In this document: positions 12,301 to 25,400 of the stretch, one piece after another | Numbering within the stretch: the first letter of the stretch is position 1 | How the letters are laid out: each line of letters starts with the position of its first letter | Source: Watersipora subatra | Lineage: Eukaryota; Bryozoa; Gymnolaemata; Cheilostomatida; Watersiporidae | NCBI RefSeq assembly: GCF_963576615.1 | Contig: NC_088712.1 | Coordinates: 7,880,541 to 7,944,540, forward strand | Length of the DNA stretch: 64,000 nt | Direction of reading: 5' to 3' | Translations under genes and position numbers: made by a program | The notes under the pieces: generated by a model | Told to the model about the DNA's origin: nothing | The model's database searches: none | Seen by the model: the letters and a program-made list of their open reading frames with translations, nothing else

Positions 12301-13132
12301 GAGATTAAAATCAATGAACTTCATTGTGATTAAACACTAAGAAAAGAAATACACACAAAATGACATCCGTAGTTGTTATAGTGGTGATATTTGACGTCGA
12401 AATTATATTGTGTTAAAATTGAAATATTCTGTGTCACTAGTATGTACTATTTTAGTAATACCAGACATAATAATTGCTCTTTTGTTTGATCTGATGCTTT
12501 TAATTATGATGTTTATTCAATTTTAATCTAAAAACATCATGGCAATCAATTCAACATCAATATCAGAAACAATTAAAATGATAAAATAATATCCATACTT
12601 TCTGATAAATATAGTAAAAACTTTGTCAAAGATTATTTTCAAGTTGCTCAGGGGTCATGTTTGTAAGAGTTCAGTTTTTAATTACATATTTAACATTCCT
12701 ATACTTAACAAATACTAAAACACGCAGTGCATGTTTATTTTATAAAAAATGAAGCACTTAAGCTCGCTGTTGTAGTGGTGAGGGACTAGTTGAGATATCA
12801 ATAAAGCAGATTAAAGGTATAATAATCTAAATGACCAAAATTACACCTTCTAATGCAACTATGACATCCCAGTTTAAAATAAGCTTTGAAATGCTGAGTT
12901 TTTTCTAAACCTTTCGAGGAAAATCCTACTTTGCATTTCACACTAAATATATGTAATCCAGAAGTCCTGTAAATTTTTTAAAGATAAACTTGATGTTATT
13001 TATTACGTCTATGCTTATGTGGTTTTTGTTTACTCAGACTTGAAAAACAATGTTTTTAACTTTTTAGCATGTTTTATTTTCAGCTTCAACATTTGACCAC
13101 ACAGGACTAAGTTGATATATACAATGTGTATG
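9390..13132. other. Intergenic: 3' flank of the fibrinogen-related gene, no gene recognised
   Basis: AT-rich sequence with short chance open frames only. The probable 3' UTR extends to about 9700. A 32-codon frame at 10106-10204 and a splice-like island at 12110-12145 were considered and not accepted as genes. Nothing else is supported. Confidence 0.5.
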
Positions 13133-13287
13133 CTTTTATTGTTAGTACTGGCTATAGGCCACTGTGAGTCCTTTTATTGTTAGTACTGGCTATAGGCCAC
13201 TGTGAATCCTTTTATTGTTAGTACTGGCTATAGGCCACTGTGAATCCTTTTATTGTTAGTACTGGCTATAGGCCACTGTGAATCCTT
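13133..13287. repeat. 38-bp tandem repeat, four copies
   Basis: Four nearly identical 38-bp units, each containing TTAGTACTGGCTATAGGCCA. Units differ by only one base (GAGTCC in the first, GAATCC later), so the expansion is recent. No coding potential is seen. Confidence 0.95.
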
Positions 13288-13868
13288 TTTGAAAAGATTT
13301 CCTTTTTTTACTTTTTGACTCCAATTGAAATTATACACTCAAAGTGTGATAGGCTTTAAAGTAAGTGTCAGCAAAACTGACAGATTTATCTAGCCTTAAT
13401 CACGGTGACAATATCCAGACTATCTCAGCTAAACTGTCCTTTACGGTACCCTTGTAAACACTAATATTCGTATGGCGGGTTAACAGTCAAAACTAGTTTG
13501 TGAAAGCTTTCTAAAAATAAATTCATCGTTTGAGGATATTTGTAGTTGAATTGAGAATCACTGGAAACCACTTTGCGTCATTCCAACAAGGCCAGAGGTT
13601 TTAGCCAAAAAGGTCATTGCTACCCATCATGAGTTTACTACAGTGCTTCAAAGCATATTTGAAACATACTATCAAAGAGCAACGACCTTTTGCTTAACCA
13701 ATTTGAACTATCCACTTTTTTGCTATAAGAGTCTATGGAACACTTCACAAGATAGGATGCATCTGATTATCTTTACACAAAAACATGATAATCCTCTTCT
13801 CTTTAGTTGAGGCTTTGCATTTCATACACTGTTATAAGTTACTACACTACAAACTTAGATTTCATTAA

Positions 13869-14083
13869 AGCAGCCTCCCACTATATCACCATATGCCAGA
13901 CTTTTCGTTTCGCGGTTTATAGTCAATTTTGTAAACCAAAAACAAATGGCATTGCAGCTGCAAACTTTTTGCTGATGCAAACATGAATGGGTTTGTGATA
14001 AGGTAAACATTGTTATTGTCATGAATCACTGAAGTATTGTGGCATCCACACTGAGATTTGGTGATACAGTGTGAACCAGGCTT
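13869..14083. mobile_element. Short TIR element, PIF/Harbinger-like MITE
   Basis: 215 bp between TAA duplications (13866-13868 and 14084-14086). The ends are imperfect inverted repeats of about 30 bp: left contains CCCACTATATCACCATAT, right reads TTCACACTGTATCACCAAAT on the other strand. The outer end AGCCTGGTTCACACT resembles that of the element at 3883-4240. No coding capacity. Confidence 0.55.
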
Positions 14084-14612
14084 TAAGCTGTGTTTAGCAA
14101 AGAACAAGACAATGAGCTGTATTGAAAGAGCTAAAATTGAATCTATTGTCTTTTCGATTGATAACCTAAAAGCTTTTATTGCGAATGAATAGACTATGAA
14201 TCGCTTGTAATGTAAACGAATATTAACAACCTTTCATCTTTTAAGCTTAGCAAACCTTGTAAGAATAGAACGTTTAGCAATCCGATGCATTTATTGTTCA
14301 AACAGAGTTCAGACAATTCAATTATGCTGCTCAACATGGCACGAAAAATAGGGCAATATGTCTATTGTGGGCCCACTTTTTATGTGAGAAAATGAGCAAG
14401 ATGTTTTTAAATGACACTTTGTGTTACCACCTGCTACATCATTGCATTTTTGGTCGTACCATTTTTAAGACCTGAAGTTAGCATATAGACATTTGGCGTC
14501 TGGGTTATTTGGCTTAACAAATACGTTGTCGAGCAAACATTTGTATGGGGGATCTTGCTGTCAAAAAATTTAGCATAAAATTTTAGGTTTGCTAGTACGC
14601 TTTGCAGTTGGG

Positions 14613-15036
14613 GGCGAGTATAACTGGAGTGGCTCAAAACCTGGTCACTTGTCGGGGGAATTTTCTGTTTTTGTCACATGTCTTGCACATGCCCAGTTGC
14701 AGTTAATCATAATTAATATTAGACACTGGCCACAATGCTATATTCTATCACAGCAATATTGCAATAAACCACTACTAACAACCTAATACTGTTAAGAAAT
14801 ATAAGATAAGATATTATGCAAAAATGTGCATAAATAGTTGCAGAATCGTGCATAAGATTATTGTACACAGATAGGTATTTGGAAATTGTATAGAAAAATA
14901 GAGAAATGTATAAAAAAATATACATGTGAATCTCGAAAAAATTGGTAAGATTTGGCATTAGATATTAAATATTAGACAAAAACAGAAAATTTCTCGTCAC
15001 GTGACCAGGTTCTGAGCCACTCCAGTTATACTCGTC
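14613..15036. mobile_element. TIR element with 10-bp target duplication, Mutator-like MITE
   Basis: 424-bp element. The terminal inverted repeats share GTATAACTGGAGTGGCTCA, then an A/G mismatch and AACCTGGTCAC, and continue with some mismatches to about 60 bp (left 14613-14675, right 14974-15036). The sequence TGCAGTTGGG stands on both sides (14603-14612 and 15037-15046). A 9-10-bp duplication and long TIRs point to the Mutator-like class. No transposase is present. Confidence 0.75.
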
Positions 15037-15101
15037 TGCAGTTGGGTGCACCAAAAAGACCAACATGTGTAGTGAGTATGTGCATAACTATTCCGTGAAG
15101 T

Positions 15102-15182
15102 GGCAATCTGGCAGAGCGGTGTTACAATTAGGGCGCGGGTCTGCAAAACAGATTACCTGAGTGCAAATCCAAAACCCGGCGA
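15102..15182 (+). mobile_element. tRNA-derived SINE head or tRNA pseudogene
   Basis: Box A-like TGGCAGAGCGGT and box B-like GAGTGCAAATCC, about 45 nt apart, in a block ending CCCGGC. Box A resembles the Leu/Ser/Tyr class. The acceptor stem does not pair cleanly, so this is unlikely to be a working tRNA. Confidence 0.5.
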
Positions 15183-15311
15183 TTTTTTCCAACTCTTATT
15201 AGTATGGCTTCAAACAGACAAATTTACAAACACAGTTTTTTTTACAATAAAAACTGCAAAGAGAATTATTCACAACTTTTTTGTAAAATACAATAAATTA
15301 TAATTTAATTC

Positions 15312-15315
15312 GGTG

Positions 15316-15346
<31 letters not shown>

Positions 15347-15350
15347 TAAC
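15312..15350. repeat. (TA)n microsatellite beside the solo hammerhead
   Basis: TATA tract about 10 bp from the solo hammerhead; a second (TA)n tract at about 15500-15553 closes the other side, framing a roughly 150-bp unit. Confidence 0.9.
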
Positions 15351-15359
15351 TAAAAGCAA

Positions 15360-15418
15360 GTGCAATTAAAAAGTTACAAATTTGTTTCGTGCGGAGCACT
15401 CATCAGACGCGATTGTAC
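15360..15418 (-). ncRNA. Type I hammerhead ribozyme, minus strand
   Basis: Read on the minus strand: stem I is GTACAAT...GT with AC...ATTGCAC, six of seven outer pairs, with an internal loop as in natural hammerheads that use loop-loop contacts. CTGATGA is at 15406-15400. Stem II is GTGC/GCAC with loop TCC. GAAA is at 15388-15385. Stem III is ACA/TGT with loop AATT, then the triplet GTA. Predicted cleavage is between 15375 and 15374. Stem sequences are unrelated to the pair at 6570-6726, so this is a different family. It lies between the fibrinogen-related gene and the first recognised sulfotransferase exon. Confidence 0.8.
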
Positions 15419-15497
15419 TAAAATGAAAAGCTTTACCGAATGTGCCAAAATATCAGAAATGGGCTCGCTGTGGTAATCATGTAATTCAGTGCTATTT

Positions 15498-15499
<2 letters not shown>

Positions 15500-15551
<52 letters not shown>

Positions 15552-15553
15552 TA
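15500..15553. repeat. (TA)n microsatellite
   Basis: Alternating TA tract of about 50 bp with a single TGTA interruption; overlapping Ile/Tyr open frames are artefacts. Confidence 0.95.
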
Positions 15554-16483
15554 ATTGTTTAAATAATGTGCATAAGCCTAATTGTTCTCGCCAAACCTGC
15601 TTTTTAATAAAACTTGTACTTCTAAATAAAAAAGCAAGCATCATTTTTAAGATAGGGTTTTTCGAAAAGCTCAATGTGGTCAGCTTCACTGTATTTTCTT
15701 CTATCAACAATGTAGGCAAAGCCATGAAAAAATAATATTTTTTGTTTTGGTTTCGCTGTCCCTTCTATAGAACCTAAAGAAGAATATCCTCAAAAGACCA
15801 ATTTTTATTATGTCAAAATGCTCTTTTCAAAAACATAAACAGCATTACTTTGTTGGCATCAGATCAACACCATTTTATTTGCATTCTCAAACTGAAATAT
15901 ATATAAATATATTATATATATGAAATATATATAAATATATGAAATTATTTGTCGATAAAAGCAATTTACTTTCTGCATTGTAAGTAACAGGATAGATTTG
16001 CAATTCTGATTATTAGCGTACATGTAGTAACTAGAAAACAAAGCCTAATTAGTCAACATTCAGTTGCTTTGGGGTTGGCTTATTGATTTAGAAAAAATCA
16101 CCTGAAAGCAAGTTTTCATTAGACTGACAGTTTACTTGTAATAAACATATAAGGTGTTGTTGGTATAAGTGGGCCTATCAACAGTCTAAAAAGTAGAATA
16201 TTTTTTGAAGTTTGATTTTCAAAATTGAGATGGTGACTGATAAGTTAATCATGTGCTGCATTTTCATCAATATTAAATATGCAAATAAGATGTAAACTAA
16301 TTAACTCATCTTTTTCATGTTTTGTCATATCAGTTTTTTCAAAAGTTTGTTTCCTACAAACAACTTGGTTATTGCTAGTTTGACAACAAAAATTTTTGCA
16401 TATTCACCAAAAATTTTATAATGAGCCAGTAATAAGATATGGACAACTAAAATAGAAAAAGTTTAACAACTAGGCTATTGCAG

Positions 16484-19400
16484 ACCATATTGCTTTGTAG
16501 CCATCTTAAAAGCAAGCACAGATACAAGCGCAAGTGGAAGTTGATTTATGGGGGAACAGTGTTTCTTGCGGTCTTGATTATTTGGCTGCAAACACGAAAT
16601 ACAGCCCGGGAAAGTTATAAGGTACGTTTCACTTGATTGTTTAACAAAACTTTCATGCAAGTCAGTGTATTGCTGTTGGCTACTTTTTGTTTGTAATGGT
16701 GCGGTCAGAAGGGTTTCTTAGCAAATTATGCCCTAAATAAAGTTAGTAAATATTTACTCAACAAAAGTACAGTAGGGTGACTACTTTGAATCACTGTAAA
16801 TGTATATTAACAAATAGCACATAGTTATGTGAGTTGTTCTATCGTAGTTCACAAATTCTCATTAGCATTGAATACAAAGTGTAGCAAATTTATTACCTGA
16901 TTCTTTATGATACTTACTGCAAAATAGTAAAACTAAAGATTTAAAATTAATAATAATATGTAAAGTGAGCATACTTTTGAGATGTATGTTTCAGTAGCAT
17001 TGTTCAAAAAGCTGCAACAAAAGGCACAAAGCCGATCTTTTCTATCTTGCTTGTCGTCATTTCCATTGTAAATTTTAGGGTCAGCCAACGCTTTTTGCAA
17101 CTGAACGGTCTGCAATCGCACAGAGTCAAACTCGAACATTTAATTTCTCATCAGTAACTCAAAATCAGAGTGATGGGTTGACCCGTGTAGAAGGTAAACA
17201 AAAGAAGGCCAGGCAAGATCACTTTGTGTATGTAAAGGTGGAGAAAACAGGCAGTACCACATTTTCAAACATATTCTCTTCGTATGGCTACAGACACAGA
17301 CTGCACTTGATGATGTCTAAAAACACAAGTAAGTGTAACTTATTCTTTCTCAGCACAGTTAGCCCTGCTTACATTTTAGGGTAATATCATAAACACATCA
17401 TATATAGTGATACATGGTTAAACCGCCTATTTTATACAGTATAACAAGGTGTATAATATACAGGTAGGTGTATCAGGCCCATATTTTCTGGTGCATCTAA
17501 ATAATCTTTTAATATTTTACATATATAAAGATGTTGAAATAGATAGGAATTACAGAATTAATTGTAAAATATTTCTGCCATGGTCACATTAACAGAACAA
17601 AAGCTATTGCAATAAAGAAGTGATAGCTCATGTTCTGTAAATGTCTCTTAGAGAAATCTTTCGTGTCATGAGTTTTATATCGTTTGTTGAATAAAGAAAA
17701 TATTTGCCACCTGGAAGTTTTTGCCAAACAAACCCCTGGGGGTTTGGGGGCTTACACCGCCCCCAAATCCCCAGGTGTTCATAAGTAGGTTAGCTTATCT
17801 GTTGCAAGAACTTGAGGTCCTGAGTTTAAATCCAGTGCATAGAAAATTTCTTGCTCTAGGATTTTAATTGTTATAACTAGACAAATGAAAGATCACAGAC
17901 AAACAAACAAATAAATTTGTTTGTAAATAGATTTATTTCTTTTATTCATTTACTATATATATTTTCTAAATTTTATATAAATAACAATATATGAACATAT
18001 ATGTATAAATATGTTTGCATATATCTTATAAATGTATAAACATGTAATAATATATTATATATATGATAGACTGTGTGTAAATACGTACAAATATATAAAG
18101 AAAAGTGTAATATATTATTTCTACAAAGGCAAAGTTCATGAAAAAATACTGAAAGAGTACCCAAAACAATAAATCTAGCAAGGGATCTTGAACTGGGTTC
18201 ATCATAAACCAAGTTATGTATATGATAATAGACTTCACTTGGGTTTGAGTGTAAGTCTTACAATTTAAATAAGTTTATAGAAGCCTCAGAAGCCGTTCTT
18301 TGAACTTCGGTTAGCATGTTAAACTGAATTTGTGATACTTTAGATGTTCAAACTGATTTTAAATTGCATAGATGTATTAAAACTAAAATCAACAACACTT
18401 GATTGCAGTTAAACCACTCAGAAAATGAGAGTGAAATAATGTCTATGGTTCAAAAATATTTGTTGTTGTGTTCAAGTTGAATCATTACGCGAATCTATTC
18501 TGTCAGTCTTTTTGTAATTATAGGCGTTATAATTGTGCTGCAACCTATCTGCGCATTTTAACTGGCATCATGTTTTTTTATTTTAATCTTGAAACAGCCT
18601 GGCAGTCAGATCACCTCAAACCTCGAAAACGGCTGCAATGGAAAGAAAACTAATAATCCTTTTAATAAAGTTAACTATATCTATTTTCACAAGTTCCTCT
18701 TTCAGTTAAGTTGTTCAGTAAATTTATTAAATTGAATGCTGCTTGTAGAATCAAACTTAGTTAACACAAGAAAGATGAATGTTGGAGAATCTTGGGATAT
18801 CTGTCCCAATAGAAGTAATCTTCACATAATGGAGCAGCACGCGAGATATCGACCAGAGTTCTATGACAAACATTTTCCTAACAACACGGTGTACCTGACA
18901 TCTTTGCGAGAGCCGGTTAGCTGGTTCATAGCCTTTGTAGATGCGATGCTGATATACAGGTAAGATTGCTTCTAACAGTTTTCTACTAATAAAACCTAAT
19001 TGAAGGCAACTCAAGAATAGCACTCACAATCTTTAAAATAATGAAAGCAGTAAAAAGTGTTGGGAACAAAAGTTGCTTTGCACTTGAAAAGAATTCTGGT
19101 ACCCAAATTGAGTAGCTATGCACACCACCATTTGCATCATCAGACCAACATGCCACTCAATGAAACAAGTGTACACATAATAAATATACGGAGTAACTAC
19201 ACAGATGATAATAATCATGCGCAAGACTACTAGTGTACTAACAAAGATAACACTTCCTTCTTTAGCTACAGAGTTTGTTCATAATTAAAACAATTTGAAA
19301 GATGGTTCAAATCAATTAACCTAAACTTTTACGTGTTTGCAATGACAGTTTTTCTCATTAATAGATCAGACCCTTCTGATACCAACGCACATACTATAAT

Positions 19401-22400
19401 ATCATAACTATAGTTAAGTTGGCACAAAGCTGCAGAAAATATTTTTTTCTAATTTCTATTGTTAGGTTTACTGAAAGTACAAGCTCTACACCTTGACATA
19501 TCTTACATGGCGCACTAGCTCTAAGTACAATTTACTTTACATAATCATTTTTTCAAGAATATATTAAGACTTCAATATTATCAGTAGCACAGTACTTTGA
19601 TCAATGATCGGTGAGCGCCACTGATCATTGTTACATTTCTGGAAATTTCTTATAGACGCTATTGATTTTAGTTTAGTAAATTTTTTCATCCTTCAAGAAT
19701 CAACACCTTTTATTTTGAGTATCTCGTATAGAATTTAAACGTTAAAGTCATCAAAGCCATATTGTATAATTGATGCTAGCATTTGCATACAATGTAAATT
19801 TGAATGCATTTTATATATACTTTACCTACACTTCCCCATAATTTTTATAAGTAAAATATTTATGCACTACATGATACTTTCTGTGATGTACAGACCTTGT
19901 GTGATGTAAAGACCTTGTGTTAGGCTAACTATTTTTGAGGTGATAAATGGAGCTGAACCAGTGAAAATTCAAAATTAATCGAACAATTCTACCAGAACTC
20001 AAAAATTTTAATGCAATGCGCAAGATCCATGAATTAATAACATAGAAAGATAGGTACTTTCATGTTAATTTGCTTATATAAGTTCTTCAGCAAAAATACA
20101 ATTTATTTCTGACATCTTGAGCATGTTTATTTCTGCATTATTTAGAGCAATGGAGAATGAATACTCATGAGACTGTCTCCATTTAACAATGAAGGAACCA
20201 AAAATCATTTAAACAAAAACAAAAAACAAATCAAAAACAATTTAGTCCATATTATGCTATAATTGTTGAATCTTTAGCACCAAAGTTTTTTCTATTGTAA
20301 AAACCTAAACCACACAAAGTTATTTATTTTTAAAAATTGTAGACAGATTATAATAATTTGCAAGTTGCAATTGTTTTTCACTAAATATGTGGTATGCATG
20401 TTTTGGTGACATCTAACAATAATGTATCTGAATATTGCTACGTATCTATGCAAAACAGACCAATAATTATTGTGCAAGCCAAAAAGCTATCACATCATTA
20501 AAAGATTTGTTTATAAAGCTATCAGGAAATTATCTCATAGCTCAACAACATAAAACATAGTTTCCTGTGGGACCATTTAAACTTTTTGATTTTATGAAAA
20601 ACTATTGCTGTCACGCAAAAATTTTTGATATTAAAATATCCATTATATATTACTCTGTTGTGTTTCAAGTTCAAAATATGTGGAAATGTGGTAACAGCTC
20701 CTAAAAGCTCCAAAATGAACAGCTAATCGCCGCCATCACAAAATTGCCGTGGATTGAATCCTTTTCCAAAATGGCTCAATCGGGACGTAGTTGAACGCAA
20801 TATACTCTGTTTATACTTTTATGCAACCTCATTCAATGAAATTGTTTTACAAATATATTTCACACATTCAATAAAATCATGTCTATTGTCCTTACGCTTC
20901 TATTTCATCATCATTGTAATGCTGTCAATTTGAGCAATGATATTTAAAACCTACCTTGACAATTTGTTTATTTTTTAACTTCAGCTCAAAGTACTGCATA
21001 TCATCCTCTGACAAACATAAAATGCTTTTTGGTACACTGTGATAGTCAAAAAATGCAGCAGAAACTGTTTGTTCCATTTGGCAGGAAGTATGGGTCACAT
21101 GTTCAGATTTACACTAGATGTTTGGACCAAGCCGAAACAAAACTGTAAAGTCGCGAGCATCTATATTTGAAACGGGCCCTCCGGTAGAACCAAAGTGTTT
21201 GTCATAAACTAGTGCTATGAGACAGTTTTATTGAGACTTTTATTGGCCTTTTAATTCACGTAATAAAATCACGCGTCAGAACAATAAGCACAATGATTGA
21301 AAACATCATCAAACTAAAGAGATTCTAAACTACGCCAGTTTCATGATTGCTACTAGTAACTTTTTGTTCTTAAGCTTTAAAGAGCTGTAATCACACTTGC
21401 AACAACATTTCACAACACAGCAGAGTAGGAAATGGTGAACCTTTTGATACAAAATAACTGCAGTGTAAATTTTCTTGCAAGTCAATCTTTAGCTGCTTCA
21501 AATTACTGAAGTTTTATATCAATAATTTGTGACAGTCAATGTTTTTTGGTTGAATCTCAAAAAATCAAAATATTTCTATAAAAAATTATCAGAATGGTTG
21601 AAATTAAAACTTTTAATAACTAAAATAATTTGCAAAAAAGTTTTAAAAAAACTAAGCTAAATTTTATCATTGGTCTACTATGCATATGAACATTGACCAT
21701 AAAGATTTTTGCAAAGATAAAAGTAAGAAATGAACGATAGACAGGATAGGTAAAGATTAAAAAAGCTAAATAAGAAGTGACTGCAATTAGTGTGCAAAGA
21801 AATGTCTGTCTATTTCTCTGTATCTTTATATTTTAAAAATGAACTGATATTCTTGTTATAAAATGGCTACGGTAATAAATGGCTATGCAAGTTGTACAAT
21901 TGATAGTTATTAGGTTTAAATAATGTTTTAGAAAATTTTCACCTCGGCAGGTTTTACACAGCAAAAAGCTTTTCTATCTGACCAGGACGAGGAGTGTGAC
22001 AGGAATGCAGACTCAAGTACACAACAACTTTATACAGTATTTGGGTGAGTTTACTAAGTGCTAATGACTATCAAAGTAGTTTGAAATGAGGCTCAAGAAG
22101 CTTCAAGACCTTGAAGTAGGTTTAAGCTTGTTCAGTAATTATAATTATACTTATATAACACATTTTGTTTTAACTAAATTACAAGAACTTTACTTTAAAA
22201 ACAAAAAATTTAACATATAATTTTTAAAAATTATTTCAACTACTGATATAAACTGGTTTTCATTAGCACAGTCATTCTGAGAAAACAGGAGTTCTAAAAA
22301 GGCCAGACCTGAGTGGATAAATCAAATGTATTTCATTCCGATTGCTACTTAACCCTACAATAATAAAAAAGGCTTCAAAAGGTTGTTTGTATCTTTGTCT

Positions 22401-25400
22401 TTGTTGTAGGTTTTGATGTGCACTTGTCAAACAACCTTACTGCTGTCAAAGAATATATTCATTTCATAGAGAGAAAGTTCTTGCTAGTCATGATTACTGA
22501 GTATTTTGACGAGTCTCTTGTTCTGCTCAGGAGACTCATGAACTGGTCAATGGCAGGTAGGCAGCTCTTTTAATAATACCTTATCATTACTGATGTTCTG
22601 CCAGTCTCATGAAAGCTGAGAGATTTTTTTAATGTCATAATTATGCATACAATTATTTTGCAATGCTAGGTATGAAATGGGGCAGTTGGTTGAGATTTGA
22701 TCTGTACTGCGAAAATTTAGGTTTGAATTGCACTTAATGAAGTGTTTTCTCAACCTACAACAGTTTTCTCAAACAGATGCAAAGATGGGGTTCAACTATA
22801 ATGTAAGACTTCTCTTTAATTTTGAGCTCAAACATAATTTGATAGAGTTCTTAAATTCCCATTTTTTATGATTTATTAATGTTTGACTGCAGCAACTGAT
22901 CCAATTGAAGAGATTAACATAAAACCATCCATGCCTAGGTATTAATTTGAAATAATGCGGACATAATTTAAGCCCATTAAATATTAAAGGTTTATTAAAA
23001 TTTCAGACGAAGGCATTTTTTGCATCAGACATACATGTTAATTTTGCTAAGGTGATTCCCTCCGCAAGATAAGCTGAGATGATTTAACAGGGTTTATTTA
23101 AAAACTTACTTTGATGAGAAATTTTGCTGTATAAGTAGAAATGTTCGAAGTCTGGAGTTCAAAATCTGCTTCAGAGAGTCTTTCATCATAATGAAAATGA
23201 CTTACTCGATATATCTTAGAGCTAGATAAGTTTAGCAGCAAATATTTTCCAAAGTATGCTAGAAATTAGGAAATCAGAAGATTTAAAAACACTATAAAAG
23301 CAATGTCATTTCCAAAGAATAGGTAACAGATAAAATCTTAAATCAATTGATGAAAAAATCAGCTCCATAGACTAGTTTTTGTTGGTCAAATTTTTACTTA
23401 CAGTATCTTCTACCTACTGGTTTTTGGTTGCCATTATCACTGTGGTTTGGAATGAACTGCTCCTTTCTTAAGAGTAGACAACGTCGCAAGAACTCCGTTT
23501 TCAGAAATTTTCAGTGATTTTAATACTTTGTTTTATTACTATTCAATACTCTGTAATGGATCTTCAACTTACGATGAGCGCACAATAGTGGTAAACCGTC
23601 ATCACGCTTCATTTGAATGACTGACTATTAAGGCTCTCTTTATCAACAAATTTTGATAGCTACTACATTTTTTTTAATTTCGAATATTTCTGTCAAGCGA
23701 TTTTGATTTCAGTTTTGTGGTAGTGGTCACAACTTAATCGTATTAGCTAACTTTGTAAAAAATCCATTTCTGACCTTGTGAAATAAGATTTTAATCTGGA
23801 GTTTGCAAGCCCAAGCAAAGACCGAGTAGTACCACAAGACTACTCTAGTAGTATTTCTCATTGTATACATTAACTCTGACGTTTGTAAAATGTTATAGAT
23901 ATTTTCTACAAGCGTTCAAACGCTGGACAAACAAAAAGTGGAACTGTCTTTATAGGAGAAGAAAAAGAGAAGCTTCTAAACCTAGAGCACAACTTGGCTG
24001 ATCAAATGCTTTATAAGCATTTCAATCATTCTTTATGGGTAAAAATAGAAAAAGAACAAGGCTTTAAAGAAGAGGTAAGAAAATAGCACTTTTTTATGTT
24101 TAAAACGCGCTGTATCTGTCGCACTGGTGAATATAGTATGTGGTTCAACTGTAAAATTTAATGAATGAGAACGAATTCAGTTGTAAATCTATTGTAGAGC
24201 AAATTTATTTTAAACTAAGCTTAGAACATAAAAAGACTAAAATTAGCTAGAAAGCATTGTTGAGAAGGATATAAAAATACTCAATTAAAATTGAATATAA
24301 AATTCCAATTCTTAGAACAAAACATTACTCACAGCCCAACATATCAACAATTTAGTCTATCACAATGTTTACAACTACATAGTTTACGGAGGATAAAATG
24401 TATTTGAACAACAAAAACTACTAAAGAGAATATGCTAGTTATTTTAAAGTGAATAATGCAGTTTTAATTCATCTCACTGCAAAGACCCGTTTGTTACTGT
24501 AGCTAGAAATCTTCAAAAGACTAAACAAAAAGGTAGAAGAGTTCTGCTTCAGTGATGAATTGCAAAGAGACAAGAATGTTAGAATGGAGGTTGCTTTGCG
24601 TTCGAAAAGCATCTTTACAATTGGTGGTAAGTTTAATGCGCCCCTCATATTCTTTGTAAAATGTCAACAAAAAAGAAAGATGAAGAAACATGAATAGAGA
24701 AGTTTTGATTGCATGAGTCGTTTGCATTAGTTTGAAACTTGCCAAGTTAATTTTTGGATGCTGTAAAGGCATTCCATCATATAATTTAATGATATGGTAG
24801 AATGATAATACCACTGTACTAGTGCTGGGCACGGATAGTAATACTCGTTGAACTTGCGAGTTTATCTTCTCTTGAGTATCGGGTAATAGAGATTTCGGGT
24901 ATTCCGGTCTTTCGGGTTCGGGTTTTGACTTTTGAGTTCGGGTTTTGGTACACGGATTCGTCAGGTACTGTGAACATAAACTCGATCTATTGCGACCTGC
25001 GCTCTTAGTCTGGGGGCCACAGGGCATTACTGTGTCATTTTGCTAAAGAGGAACGACAATGGGGTATAACGAGTCTTTAATAGATAGAATAAAGCATCTC
25101 ATACCTTATTTACCATACCTACCGGAGATATTGTAGTCAAGCAGTCATTGCTTGTCATTGAAAGGTGCGTAGAAACACTTAAATCAGATGTTATTTGCGC
25201 AATTAACCAAATTGGCTTTGTAAACAAATCTATGCCTTTTTTAATACGGCGCTTGTTCGCTTTCACCGATAACACATAGGTCCTTAGTCTGTTTCCGCTA
25301 TCGCCTTGTTAGAAACTATCGTCAATTTTGGTAGTAGCAGTGAAAATTTAATACTCTGTTTAAATTGATTACCACAGCTAGCTATTATGGATTACATAAT

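Noticed and set aside
15102-15182. Functional tRNA gene
   Set aside because: Box A and box B are present, but the acceptor and anticodon arms do not pair well; kept only as a SINE head or pseudogene.
17130-17152. CTGATGAGAAA on the minus strand
   Set aside because: The two boxes are adjacent with no room for stem II, and the sequence is sulfotransferase exon.
24521-25027. 168-codon minus-strand open frame
   Set aside because: Antisense to a sulfotransferase exon and running into the hAT-like element; no domain and low-complexity composition.
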